Shown here one piece after another: positions 22,720-33,775 of a DNA stretch of 64,000 nucleotides; within the stretch, counting starts at the first letter, position 1; every line of letters begins with the position of its first letter. The stretch is from Hericium rajendrae (lineage: Eukaryota > Basidiomycota > Agaricomycetes > Russulales > Hericiaceae), in NCBI GenBank assembly GCA_033439255.1, contig CM065890.1:1922001-1986000 (forward strand). The letters run 5' to 3'. Made by a program: the position numbers and the translations under genes. The notes below the pieces were generated by a model. That model was not told the DNA's origin. It worked only from the letters and a program-made list of their open reading frames with translations, and ran no database searches.

Positions 22720-25101
22720 ATGAGCTTCCGGGCACGAGCAAGTCGCGCCGTGCAATGGCTAGAACTGCCGGAGAGCGACAAGTCCTCGAGCTGGTCGCAG
22801 CTATTCCTGACGGTAATGCGTTTGCGTTGTGGGTTTTGTGCTGCTGATATATGTTTTTTCAGAGTAAGGACTTAAAGCCCGTCGGACCACCCGAGCGGAC
22901 ATGGGGCTCCCTCAACTTCGTCACTTTGTGAGCACTCTACGCCGCGCATACCCATTCTCTGACACCCATGCATCCGATAGCTGGATCGCAGACAGCTTCA
23001 ACATCAACACGTGAGCCCTTTTCTGCAACATGCCGCCATGACTGACCTGTCCGCGCAGCTGGATGATCGTCTCGTCCATGATTCAGCTCGGCATGTCATG
23101 GTGGCAAGCCTGGATATGCGTGTGGCTCGGGTACGGGATCACCGCGCCATTCATCGTCGCGAACGCGCGGCCGGGCGCGGTGCACCACGTTACGTTCCCT
23201 GTCGTCGCACGGACGAGTTTCGGGCTGTGGGGTAGCATGTGGTGTGTGTTCAACCGCGGGGCGATGGCCTGGTGCGTTTTGGGTCTGGAAATGTGTGTGC
23301 TGGAGCTGAGTTGCGCGTAGTATTTGGTACGGTGTGCAGGCGAGCATTGGTGGGACCTGCATGAAGGTCATGTTGCGCTCTATGTGGCCGAGCATCGAGA
23401 ATCTGCGTGAGTACTCTGGATTCGAAAGTACGGTGGACACTGAGGTCGTATGTTAAGATAACACCTTGCCGGCGTCTGCGGGTATCAATACCAGAGACTT
23501 TGTCTGCTTCTTCCTCTTCTGGCTGATCTCCCTTCCGGCCATCTGGTTCCCCATCCACAAAATGTGAGCCACCTCGCAAAATCCGCCTTATATTCCGTTA
23601 ACCGTTTGACGTGCCTTTTTACCAGACGACACCTATTCACTGTGAAGGCGGTTGTCGCCCCCGCCGCAGGCATCACCTTCTTCATCTGGTGCATCGTCAG
23701 AGCAAAAGGCGTCGGCCCGATCGTGCGCCAGCCATCCACCATCCACGGCAGCGACCTCGGCTGGGCGATGGTCTCCAGCCTGATGTCCTGCATCAGCAAC
23801 CTGTCCACCCTTATCACGTGCGCCCTCCCTCCCTCCCTCCTCCGCGCCCTGACGCTGCGCACAGGAATGCGCCGGACTTCGCGTCGCGCGCGAAGACGCC
23901 CGCGGCGGCGGGCCTCCCGCAGCTGCTGTCCGTGCCGCTGACCTTCTCGCTTGTGAGCTTCATCGGCATCATCGTCAGCTCGTCGTCGCAGGTGCTGTAC
24001 GGCGAGCCGATCTGGTCGCCGATCGACCTGCTCGATCGGTTCTTGGATGGCAGTCCGTCGCATGCGACGCGGTTTGGGGTGGGTGTTTCAGGGTGAGGGT
24101 GTGTGCTAGTGCTGATGGGTTCATAGGTCTGGTTCATCTCGGCGTCGTTTATTATTGCTCAGGTATGGATGTTTCAAAGCGTGATGTGCGTATGCGGTGC
24201 TGATCTCGATCTTTAAGCTTGGGTATGGGCGTCATGTTTGAGAGCATTGCTTTGTGAATTAACGAGGCACCAGGACGAACATCTCCGCGAACTCGATATC
24301 CGCAGGCTGCGACCTCACCGCATTGTTCCCCCGGTTCATTGTACGCGCACCTCCTGCTCAAATGGCTCATTCTCATCATCTCCCAGAACATCCGTCGCGG
24401 CGGCTACGTCGCCGCCATCGTCGGCATATGCATGCTTCCGTGGAACCTGCTGAAGAGCAGCGACAGCTTCACGTCCTACCTCTCCGCATACTCCGTCTTC
24501 CTCAGCTCGATAGCAGGCGTCATGGTACGTCCTCCTTATCGAGAACAGAGATGAACTCAAACATGAGGGGCGCCAGATCACGGATTACTACCTGATCCGC
24601 CGCGGGCGCTACCGCGTCGGCGATCTGTATAGCGCGCGCCGAGACGGCTGGTACTGGTACACCGCCGGCATCAATTTCCGGTACGTCTTTCGACATGTGT
24701 CGCCATGCGCGCTGACGCCCCGCACAGAGCATATGCGGCCTACATTGCAGGGATCCTGATCAACGTAGTCGGCTTCGCCGGCGCAAGTGCGTATTTCCGC
24801 ACGGTGCTTGTCCCGCCGATGTATTCTGAGTTTTGGTCTGATAGCCGGCCGCACGGTCCCCATCGCTGCGACGCACATCTACGATATGTCCTTCTTTACG
24901 GGCTTTGGAGTCTCAGCTCTCATATACTATCTGCTGAACGTGGTCTGGCCTGCGCAGGGCTTCTCGAAGTCGTTCAAAGAGGTTGATTTATCTGCAGACG
25001 ACGAGCCGAGTTACGAGGGGGGAAGCATAGACGGCGACGATAAGTATAAGAGCAGCAAGGCATCGGGAGACAAAGTTAATGTAGTTGAAGTGCCCACGTA
25101 G
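22720..25101 (+). CDS. NCS1-family nucleobase permease (Fur type) with a 5-nt micro-exon
   Basis: Fifteen exons close in frame to 554 residues: 22720-22812, 22863-22927, 22981-23010, 23059-23271, 23321-23406, 23458-23563, 23626-23817, 23865-24078, 24127-24162, 24218-24222, 24274-24340, 24387-24524, 24577-24680, 24728-24786, 24845-25101. The protein is a cation-coupled plasma-membrane permease with about twelve hydrophobic segments. Family marks are [15 protein letters not shown] near the N terminus, [44 protein letters not shown] in helix 8 and [12 protein letters not shown]. These place it with the uracil/uridine/allantoin (Fur) branch; the substrate cannot be told by eye. The conserved LGTNIS can only be assembled if CTTGG at 24218-24222 is a separate exon. 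The C-terminal tail is acidic and charged, as in permeases regulated by endocytosis. Confidence 0.93.
24218..24222 (+). other. 5-nt micro-exon of the NCS1 permease gene
   Basis: CTTGG is flanked by TTTAAG before and GTATGG after. The two introns would be 55 and 51 nt, normal for this genome. It supplies Leu and two bases of Gly of the conserved LGTN motif. Without it the exon ending at 24162 (phase 0) cannot join the exon at 24274 (which needs two bases), so reading frame and conserved sequence both demand it. Confidence 0.85.
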
Positions 25102-25204
25102 ACTGAGAGTATTAAAGAAAAATGCATTCCCACCGTCTATAAAAACTCGCTACACCTGGTACACAGCAGTACAACGCACAACCCATGATCGATACAAACA
25201 GTGC

Positions 25205-27207
25205 TCATTTCGGGCCTCCCCTGGCCAGTACACGCGCCTCCGCGATCGCCTCTGCATTTGCCTCCGCATTGATCATCGCCTCCATTTGCGCATCCATCTC
25301 GTCGCTCGCCTCCGAATACGCGACGTGCCGCTTCCCCTTCGTGTCTTCCGCATAGTTCTCGTAAAAGTTGTTCTCGTTCCGCTCGCTCCCCGGCTCAGCG
25401 TCGCCATCGACGTCGCCGTGCTTGCGCCCGGGCCCGTCCCAGAAGTGGTACGCCTGACTGTGCACGCCGTACGACGCGGGCACGACCTCAAGCAGGTCCC
25501 CGCGCGCAACCTCGATCGCAGGCACCTCGGACGCGGGCAGCCCAATGAGGTACGCGAGCAGACAGCGGATGACGGACGCGTGCCCGATGATGAGCAGGTC
25601 CTCCTGCTGCCGCTCGAGCTCGATGAGCACCGGCTCGAGGCGCACGCTCAGGTCGTGGTAGCTCTCCGCGCGCGGCGCGCGGAACGAGTACGGGTCGCGC
25701 GCGAAGCGCTCCCACTCCTCGGGGTAGTACTTGCGCGCCTGGTCCGGCGTCAGCCCGTCCCACACGCCCGGGTTGATTTCGGACATCTGCGGCTTCTCGA
25801 TCACCTTGACGTTGCATTGCGGGCCGCCGGGCTGCTTGGGGTCCGCGGCGGCGAGGAAGGGCCATGCGGTGTGGTGGGTGCGGCGGCGGGCCGAGGTCCA
25901 GATCTGTGTTGGTTCGTGAGAGTGGGTCGAGGGGGCAGGTGAGAGGGTCGTACCACGAGGCGACTGGTTTTGGGGTCAAGTCCACGCTGCTCGAGCGATT
26001 TCTTTCGCCGCTCGAGAACGAAGTCTTTCAGACGCTCAGCGTATTCCCACCCGGGCGGGGACAAGTCTGCATCCGCCCGATATGAATGTTCGATAAGTGA
26101 TTGTCCCGACTGGGTAAGCGGACAAATCAGCGGTGCATTCAACAAAACTGGAAGTCGACTGACTCGAGCGAAGTAGATCGTGCGGAATCTGTTATGGATG
26201 TTCATGAGGAAGAAGACGATCCGCGACTATTAATTTAATGGTGAATATACGCCACGGTAAAGTGAAAGTTCCATTTACTTGCAGATATCCTCTGATATTC
26301 TAGATAATCGCCCATAGTCAGTACCTAAATATAGGCTCAAGGGTGCCACACTTACATTGACCATGATCTTCTCACCCACCTGCGCGAGACCTAAAGTTGA
26401 GATCTCTTCATGACCCGAGTAAACAACGTGGCTTACGTTGATGATACGTATAAACGGCCATGTGAGCTCCTCCACCGGCTCGTAGTGTTCTTGCCGAACC
26501 TGGATTCGATGGAAGTAATCCTTGACGGCCTCGTCTGGATCCCAGCCACGGTACTGCCGCATCCTATCAGACAGAAGCGACGGGCAATCTGCTATCAAGC
26601 GGGCGTACGTCAGGAGACGATATCTTCACACTCCGTATATTCCGCTCTATGATCGCATTGTTGTCGCACATGGATTCTGCTCGCATGCAGTGGGGTCAGA
26701 TGGGCGCGAAGGGAACGTAGGAGAAACAGTACCGAGCATGATGACATGGATCCCCGCCTTGTCAAACTTTTCGCCGAGCTTCTCCCGCTGCGCACGCGTG
26801 CCGTTGTTTGCGTCGTAGATGATGACTTGACAGCCGTTGTTGAAGAAATCCCATATCAGCGCCTCGCATCCCTGCTGCACCTTCTCCCGAAGCGCCTCCG
26901 TCTCAGCACTTTTCTCTCCTACACACCGCGCAAAAGGCAAGGTTCGAGATCGCACTGACTTGCAGGAAAACAGTCACGCACCGAATGAAAAATAATCCGG
27001 GGGCAGGTTGTGTGCACCGCCGAGCGTCTTCCGTCGATAGTCGCCTAAAGAGACGACCTGGGTCTTGACACCCGCCCATCGCAAGTACCGCTCGAGAGCG
27101 CGAGATATGTGTGTCTTTCCACGAGCTGGAAGTCCGACGGTGACGACGAGGATCTTCCCGGCATGGAACAGGAGCCCGGATGCTGTGGTGTACAAGGGCG
27201 CGACCAT
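25205..27207 (-). CDS. 6-phosphofructo-2-kinase with serine in the bisphosphatase site
   Basis: Nine exons (27207-26982, 26918-26733, 26676-26609, 26553-26437, 26379-26356, 26299-26279, 26226-26164, 26109-25954, 25903-25205) give 519 residues, convergent with the permease. The N-terminal kinase makes fructose-2,6-bisphosphate, the activator of phosphofructokinase-1: Walker A G25-LPARGK-T32, later YDANNGT and ESMCDN. The C-terminal half is the histidine-phosphatase-fold fructose-2,6-bisphosphatase. Its phospho-accepting His in the RHGES motif is replaced: residues 235-239 read RSGQS, read across a splice junction. The second active-site His is kept (H395 in [10 protein letters not shown]), but the acidic pair normally near GVxEE reads GVWDG. 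Bisphosphatase activity is therefore probably lost or very low. Budding yeast Pfk26 also has Ser at this position and is mainly a kinase. The tail is acidic and low complexity. Confidence 0.93.
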
Positions 27208-27762
27208 TGTGGTCGACTACTTGCGGTCGATCCTGTCAACCCGCGAGATTTTGCTGATGTATAGTATGAGTTTGTCGTCTGAGAGCAATGTCCAGACGTT
27301 CGAGTCAGATGAGTTTGTGGAAGGGAGAGAGTGACTCGATGTCGATATGATGGACTGTGCAAGCGGACGGCGGGCGCTTGGCAGGAGGACTTGTAATGAA
27401 TAGACGCCCATTTGACTCTCCGCGATGTTCGTCCTCGCACTTTGCCGTCCTCACCAATCTGACAGAAGACTCAATGTTCGACAGTCCCCGGAAATGTTGA
27501 AGGTGCAGCATGACGAAAATCAGGCCTGTTCTTTGGTCACAGTTCGAAGTGGTTGAAAAATCGATGAACAGTTCCGCGAAGCACAAAAGCATGCTCGAAA
27601 CCAGGTATACCAAGAAATTACTATGCTACTGCCTGTACAGCAAGGGATGACCCAGATGCATAAAACCCACGAAGAAATAGACTAAGACATTAGCTTGACA
27701 GCGATTCAGTCCGTGTGTTTAGGATACCCAGAACGTGCAGGTCTCCAGCCGACCTGCTTTGC
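27208..27762. other. Intergenic, tandem genes on -
   Basis: Holds the promoter of the 6-phosphofructo-2-kinase gene and the 3' flank of the mRNA export adaptor gene. No further exon was recognised. Confidence 0.5.
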
Positions 27763-28668
27763 TCACAACGTCGCGGCGGATGCCCGATAGTCCTCCATCT
27801 CCTTGTCCAACTGCGCGACGGACTTCTTCACTCGCTTTGGACCTTTCTTTTGTTTCCTGCGGTTTGGACCCACCGCAGCCTCGGCCACGTTTGTTTTGTT
27901 GGACAGCTGTAGTCGAGGTTGTCTGGTACTGGCCCACGTCAGTATGCTGTCAGCGCTGGCTGAAGAAGCGCGGGACATACGGCGCAAACACCATCTTTTT
28001 CGCCACAGGTGGAGCATTAGGTTGTTTAGGAAGTTGTTTAGGAGGGAAAGTGGCAGTTACTCCGAGACGACTGAGGAGCGACGGCGGGGCTGCAGGTGCA
28101 GTAGGCGTTGGGGCAGGCGCAGGAGTTTCGCTATCCAAGATTATCTCGATCTTTATGCGGTTTCCTGGAAACAATCAGAGATATGGATGAATGGTATGAT
28201 TACTCTGCAATCGAAACTTACGCCCATCCACGAGCTTGTTATTGTACTTTGCCCGTGCTATCGCGGCATCTCCTGGTCTCGAGAACGTCACGACAGCCAT
28301 ACCCTTCGACTTGCCTTGCGAGTTATAGATCAGGAAAAGGTCCTTCATCGGGCCTATTGTTCGAGTGAATAGCTCCTGTGGACAGAGTTAACGATTCGTC
28401 GACTAGAGATGTAGAGGATTGCGGAAGGACGGACCCTGACTTCGTTCTCCACAACGTCCATCGGCAGATGGCTCAACATGATCTTGCTGCCCGGACCATC
28501 TCCCTTCTTTGATGATAAAGCTTTGCCATTCACGCCGGAAGGACCAGTGGGTAGATTTGAGGGTCTCCAAGCGGGCGCGGGCTGTCCTGCTCGTGCGCCT
28601 ACGAGTTGGCGTTTCGGGCTATGATAAGACTGAAATCGAGTAGGCCCCGATCTGGCTTGCGCGTGCAT
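27763..28668 (-). CDS. mRNA export adaptor of the Yra1/ALY/Mlo3 family
   Basis: Exons 28668-28441, 28375-28222, 28164-27981 and 27928-27763 close in frame to 243 residues. The protein bridges mRNA to the Mex67/TAP export receptor as part of TREX. Seen: an Arg/Gly/Pro-rich N-terminal region; one RRM at residues ~60-140, with SKIMLSHLPMDV as RNP2 and SKGMAVVTFSRPGDA as RNP1; a Pro/Ala spacer; a basic block (RRKQKKGPKRVKK); and the C-terminal QLDKEMEDYRASA box, which is the conserved UAP56/Sub2-binding motif of this family. A second copy of that box at the N terminus, common in ALY proteins, is not seen, so an additional 5' exon may have been missed. The start at 28668 is the first ATG before the RRM. 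Confidence 0.9.
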
Positions 28669-29523
28669 TGGTATTCGCGGTCGTGATATTAGGCGTAAGA
28701 GCGGGAAGTGTGAGGAACAAAAGATGATTGTGAAGAACAAAGATGGAAGATCTTGCTCAAAGGCCGATGCACGACTGGCAAATTAGATCCACGTGGTTTT
28801 TCTGTTCTCGCCACAGACGCGTGTCCCGCCGCGTCTACGACCAGCCTCTTGTTTTCAACCTCCACCACGGTGACAAATAGCATCCAATTCCAACAGACAG
28901 AAAGACCTGCAGCGATCTGGATGCCTGCGTATCCCAACTGACTGAAAGACTCGGTCACTTCACACCAGGAACCGACCCAGTGGATGTCCTTGAAGATCAC
29001 TACAAATCTTACTCAATGCACCTCGCCCATCTGGTTCTCAAGCAACCTTATTACGGGCGTACTGGCGGGCCTCCGTGCTCCAGGCTTCTCCGCGGCTTAG
29101 AGACATAGACGCTGCGATCATCGTACGGCGTTCTTATCCGCCGCGTGAAGCTATGATACAATCGCTGCACGTTGATTTGCCCGCAATGTCCTTACCCCCG
29201 CTCTCAAGTTGCTCTCAAGTGCACCCTAGTGGACCCTGCTTATTCCGTTCGAAGACTCGACAAGCCGTCTTCGAGTCTAGACCACTTCAGCCAAAACTCA
29301 GGATGCAGACGCATCATTGTGCGGTGTCCAGTCGGGGCCAAGATGCGAGCGGCGCGAGTTCCGGATCAGCTGGCTTGCCTTGAACTTCCCCATCACCTGC
29401 GGCCGCAAATTTCTGCCCATAGGTTCATTTAGTTCACCAAGTATGTAACTCGCTCCGGCTTCCTCAGTTATAAGCACGTCGCCCTGAGCTTCTGGCATTA
29501 TCGACCCGTTGCCTATCCCCATC
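28669..29523. other. Intergenic between divergent export-adaptor and MFS genes
   Basis: Short unrelated frames only. The region should contain both promoters. No repeat or RNA gene was recognised. Confidence 0.5.
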
Positions 29524-31866
29524 ATGACTGTGGTCTTGCCTTCCGCGTCCGCCACCTCTCTCGAGCTCGACGTCAGCGACGCCCCGCGCGGGGACATCGA
29601 CGAGCAACCTATCCAATCATCCACATCGTTTGCAGGACAGCCTATCCCGGAGGATAGCGCCCTCGATGACTCCGTCGATCTTACTCCCGCAGACCTTCCG
29701 TCCTTCCTCTCTGCACCCAGCACACGCGTCCGGCGGCGTTCGGAGCTCGCATTCGCGCGGCCGCCCAAAGCCGCACCAGACGACGACAAGGGCGCGCTCG
29801 AGCTGCCGACGCTGACGGCGTCGTCCGCCGTCGCGCCATACCTCTCGTCCAAGGGCCCCGTAGTCATGGAGGCTGTCGAGACGCCGATGACAAGTCTCGG
29901 CACGACGCCCGCACCGTCGGTCCAGTACTCGGAGACCGCGCCGCTGGATGGCGTGTCGCGGGCGAAGCAGAAGCTGTATGGTAGGCTGCATTTCTTCGCG
30001 CTCTGCTGGTGCTTCTTCCTGGAGGGGTGGAACGACGGCACGACGGGGCCGCTGCTGCCTGTAATCCAGGCGTATTATCATGTATGTCTGGGGTTGACTC
30101 CTAGCTGCATTGCCTTCATTTTGATTATGCAGGTTGGATTTGCTGTTGTGTCGTTAATATTCGTGTTCAACTGCGTTGTAAGCGGATATACCTACGGTAG
30201 TGGATCGATACGTCCTAATGCACGTGGACGGATCAGGGCTTCATCGTCGGGGCGTTCCTCAACGTGTCGCTGACTGATAGGCTGGGTTTTGGGAAGGCAA
30301 GTCTCCCATACTTTTTCCAGCTGGTATATGAATAGCGCCTTACTCATCGACGTTTTTCGTCACAGGTCATGGTCCTGGGTGCGTGTCTCCGACATATGGG
30401 CATCCCGTCATGGCACGTCATTTCTGACCATAAGACCATTAGGCTCGTTATTCCAGGTCGCAACATACGCAATGCTAGCCCCTGCCGGACCTTTCCCGGT
30501 GAACGTCTTGGCGTACGCTCTCACAGGATTCGGGATGGCCCTACAGGTGACACCTGTTGACTATCCTTAGCTGCCGTATTTTTTCTCATCATGCTTGTTA
30601 ATCAGAACGCCGGCGGGAACGGCTTCGTAGGTAGCCTCAAAAATGATACCTCGACAAAGTTCGGGCTCCTGCACGGGGCATACGGTGAGAGCTTATCCAT
30701 CCGCATGCTCTGACTGTTCCGTTGAGGGCGTCTGACCAGGTGTCGGAGCATTCCTCGCGCCGCTGGCCGCGACGCACTTCGCGCAGACACGGCACTGGTC
30801 GTACCACTTCTTCATCTCGCTCGGCCTCGCCGTGTCCAACACCGCGTCGCTCGCCCTCATCTTCCGCTTCCGGTCACAGGACGGTGAGCAGCGCATGCCA
30901 CGCCCTTTCTGTCACCCGCTGAAGCTCGCGGCGCAGAAATCCTGGTTGAGGCCGGGCAGGAGCCGGGCGACGTCGGCACGGCGGGGGATAGCAAGATGCG
31001 CCAGATCTTGAGTCTGAAGGTGGTGCACTACCTCGCGCTCTTCGCGATCATCTATATTGGCGTCGAGGTTACGCTAGGCGGTAAGTCGTCGTCGGATTTC
31101 TGTGTGCTATGTGCGAATGATGTGGTTTCAGGCTGGATCGTGACGTTCATCATCCGCGAACGCCAGGGCGGGCCCAACGCGGGATACATCTCATCGGGTT
31201 ATTTTGGTGGTGGGTGGCCTTTGATCTTCACGTGCCAGAATTCTTTTGAGATGGGATCCCTTTTCCAGGTTTGACACTCGGCCGGATCAGTCTGATCTGG
31301 CTCAACCGGAAGGTGGATGCCGTTCATTTACCGTCGGCGCACAGGTCTTATTTTTGCTGTCCAGATCGGCGAACGTCATGCTCTGTTCATCTACTGCCTC
31401 ATCTGCATCGGGTCAGTCTTCTCGCATCCGCGGCCCAGCCTGCCTGACTTCACCCTGGCTGACGTCACCCCTCGTGCAGACTTGAAATCACCGTCTGGGC
31501 CGTGCCCTCGCTCATCGAGAACGCGCTTGCGGTGTCCGTCATCGGCCTGCTCATGGGCCCGATGTACCCGATCCTGGTGAACTACGCGAAGGGCATCATC
31601 CCGGGCTGGCTGCTCACGGGCTCGCTCGGGTGGATCACGGGCATCGGGCAGTCGGGCTCCGCTGTGCTGCCGTTCGTTGCGGGGCTGCTCGCGTCCAAGT
31701 TTGGCATCGCGTCGATGCAGCCGCTGTGAGTCTTGTGATCCTGTGGGTATTGGACTCGGGGGCTGACGATGGAACGTATTTTATTACTGTTAGCGTCATT
31801 TCTATGATGACTGTGATGACGGTCGTATGGATCTTGGTCTCGAGGGTCCAGCGGCGTGTGGACTGA
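29524..31866 (+). CDS. MFS transporter with long N-terminal tail
   Basis: Thirteen exons (29524-30081, 30133-30177, 30237-30296, 30366-30378, 30443-30546, 30606-30684, 30740-30883, 30925-31080, 31132-31206, 31269-31312, 31365-31411, 31480-31725, 31794-31866) close in frame to 547 residues. The first ~145 residues are a hydrophilic, Ser/Pro/Asp-rich cytosolic tail. About 11-12 hydrophobic segments follow, with FLEGWNDGTTGPLLPVIQ, VGFAVVSLIFVFNC, TGFGMALQNAGGNGFVGSL, GGLTLGRISL and PMYPILVNYAK. This pattern fits the fungal transporter group annotated as bypass-of-stop-codon-6-like; the substrate is unknown. The third intron (30297-30365) has a GC donor (AAG|GCAAGT). The start is ATG 29524. Sequence from the last intron and 3' flank recurs at 35,944-37,010. 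Confidence 0.9.
30297..30365 (+). other. GC-AG intron in the MFS gene
   Basis: The exon ends GGGAAG, the intron starts GCAAGTCTCC and ends CACAG. The join gives FGK-VMVLG in frame. No GT donor near it keeps frame. The donor otherwise matches the strong AG|GCAAGT form typical of GC-AG introns. Confidence 0.8.
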
Positions 31867-32381
31867 GGGCGGCGGCGGTACGCGAGCGTGGGGCCTGTGC
31901 GGTACATATCTTTTTTTCTGGATCTTTGGGGGATATGTACCGAGTGTGTAAAATGTTCCGTGTAGTGGGCTGGCCTGCGATGTAGAGCAAGTAATAGACT
32001 AGATTTTGACGAGCTGTTATCTGTTTCTCCGGAGCTATTCCTTCGCGATACCGATGATACCTATTTCGCTTGCCACCTGAGAACAACTTCCTTCTGCGAT
32101 ACACTCTTGCGGCCAACTTGCGGCATCACAATAATCGAGAGCACGTTCCCGTTGCGGTGGCTCAGCTCATGAACTCAAGTGACTCAAATATTTTGGCGTA
32201 TCACGCAGATGAAGATATAATGCAGTACGGGTCAACGCATATGCTCGCCGCCTGTCGAAAGGGTCACTCGCTATTCGTATGGTATCGTACACTCAGACAG
32301 CTGTGTTACAATAAAGAAATCGTGGACCGTGAAAACACCGCAAAGTTTGTAACGTCAACAAGAGCGTGGTCTGCTCTGCGT
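31867..32381. other. Intergenic, convergent; MFS 3' flank
   Basis: The stretch up to about 32,040 (GTTATCTGTTTCTCCGGAGC near its end) has relatives at 36,940-37,010 and 38,285-38,345. The remainder shows no gene. Confidence 0.6.
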
Positions 32382-32945
32382 TTACTGAAAGAACTGGCCC
32401 TCCTCCATGCTCCTGTCCACTGGTGCGCTTCCTCGAGGGTCCGGCCAATATTTGCCCAATGCGGTGTGCACCCTAAAAGCATCGGCTTCCGCGATAATGC
32501 CGTAACTAACCAGGTCGGACGCGAGTGTCTTCAACCAGAACCTGCATCCCTCTCCCACAGCGGAGAAGATGTATTTGTCCCTCCCCTTGCTGATGAGGAC
32601 TTCAAGGATGCTTTGGATGGTGGTCCCGGTTGCTGGTACTACAGTCACTGCATGGACATGCTCCGTAGTTATGGCGTAGTTCTTGGAGTCTAGAACGACC
32701 ATTCCCGGCCGCCCACCTCTGTCGGGGACAACCTCCATGCGGACTGAATTGTCATTACCCATATCGAGGAAGACTGTTCAATGATTGGTGGGAGCCTCGC
32801 CGTGGCCACCCTGCTGGTTATCTTCATTCGTATGGGCAACGAAGTAGAGGGCGGTGACTGGGGCTGGAAGCGACTTGAAGTTAAACTTCGAGGTCCCCCA
32901 GAAATCCGAGGAGTTCCTGGTGTGGGTAACGATATCGATGGTCAT
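32382..32945 (-). pseudogene. DUF7770-like protein gene with in-frame stop
   Basis: One open stretch of 188 codons from ATG 32945 to 32382, broken only by a TGA at 32780-32778. The downstream part carries the features I associate with the fungal DUF7770 family: a strand with VRMEVVPD, a DSKNYAI stretch, GRDKYIF and GEGCRFWL. The broken codon follows Asn-His and precedes TVFLDMG, where the family has Asn-His-Trp, so the change looks like TGG to TGA. An upstream TATATAAA supports a once-active gene. Function of the family is unknown. Alternatives are a small intron I missed or a sequence error; I see no GT-AG pair that removes the stop while keeping both halves. The family name is from memory. 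Confidence 0.6.
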
Positions 32946-33034
32946 GGCTTCAACGGCGAGTGTGTTGGAGGTGCGACGGAAGAATGGGATATCTGGGCTG
33001 TTGACTGCCGAGCTCCCTCTGCCCGGAGGCAGGG

Positions 33035-33042
33035 TTTATATA
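33035..33042 (-). promoter_or_regulatory. Putative TATA box of the DUF7770-like gene
   Basis: TATATAAA on the minus strand, about 90 bp upstream of the ATG at 32945. Confidence 0.5.
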
Positions 33043-33086
33043 CCCACAGAAATGTGAGCGTTTAAGCATGAGCTTCTCGGGGGAAG

Positions 33087-33201
33087 CAAAGTGTCAGCAA
33101 ATTCATGGGCAAAGCGTCGGCAAATTCATGATGGGCAAAGCGTCAGCAAATTCATGGGCAAAGCGTCAGCAAGTTCATGGACAAAGCGTCAGCAAGTTCA
33201 T
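33087..33201 (+). repeat. 23-bp minisatellite, five units
   Basis: Five head-to-tail units of AAAGCGTCAGCAAATTCATG plus 3 bp; one unit is 26 bp through an extra ATG. The last two units share an A-to-G change, so they are the most recent pair. Non-coding position upstream of the DUF7770-like gene. Confidence 0.9.
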
Positions 33202-33339
33202 GACTCGCGTTTATTCTCCGCACTGGCGCTTTGCTCACCGACACGTACCTGAACCTCGCCACAGAGAAATCCCAAAGGCAGAAGAGAAAGGCACCATCTT
33301 GAGCAGGATCTGAGATAGCACTTGGTGTTGTGCAAAGGA

Positions 33340-33775
33340 GGCTGTAGACTGTGCAGCTTGAGACGCCTCAATCGGGAAGCCTTGGCCCAGCTACTAGCCA
33401 GTGGAGACGAGATGTATTTTGATGTGGCGGAGATGCTATGAGAGGGTCAACGGCGACCTAAGCAGAGTAGAAGCGTGGTCTCGAGAATTTGATATCATAC
33501 CGCCTCAGCGCCTGCTAAAAGCGTCTTTTCCGGTTCCCAGAGACGTATCGAGATGTTTTCGAACGTGACGCGGATGATGTGCGAGAGTCAAAGCAACGGC
33601 CAGAATAGAACACGTGTAATCCTAGAAAAAAAGCTCATTCGCGTTTCAGCGCGAGTGCCGACGTCCCGTCCAACTCTCGAGGACGTACCGAGTTCCATTC
33701 CAACATAGCGTGGATGAAGTTACGCGAAGGTCAAAGCGGCGAGTTACGCATTGCAGGAATGTGACGACGAGATGG
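33340..33775. repeat. Degenerate ~140-bp tandem repeat, about three units
   Basis: Anchors of the form GATG...GAGAGTCAA(A)GC...CG occur near 33,430, 33,573 and 33,713, i.e. about 140 bp apart. The stretches before the second and third anchors also match loosely (GAGACGTATCGAG / GAGGACGTACCGAG). Similarity is moderate, so the array is old. No coding frame. Confidence 0.6.

Noticed and set aside
33087-33201. Regularly repeated unit resembling a CRISPR array
   Set aside because: Units are head to tail without spacers in a eukaryotic genome; it is a minisatellite.
33035-33320. Open frame across the 23-bp minisatellite
   Set aside because: A repeat of 23 bp shifts frame each unit; the open frame is accidental and short.
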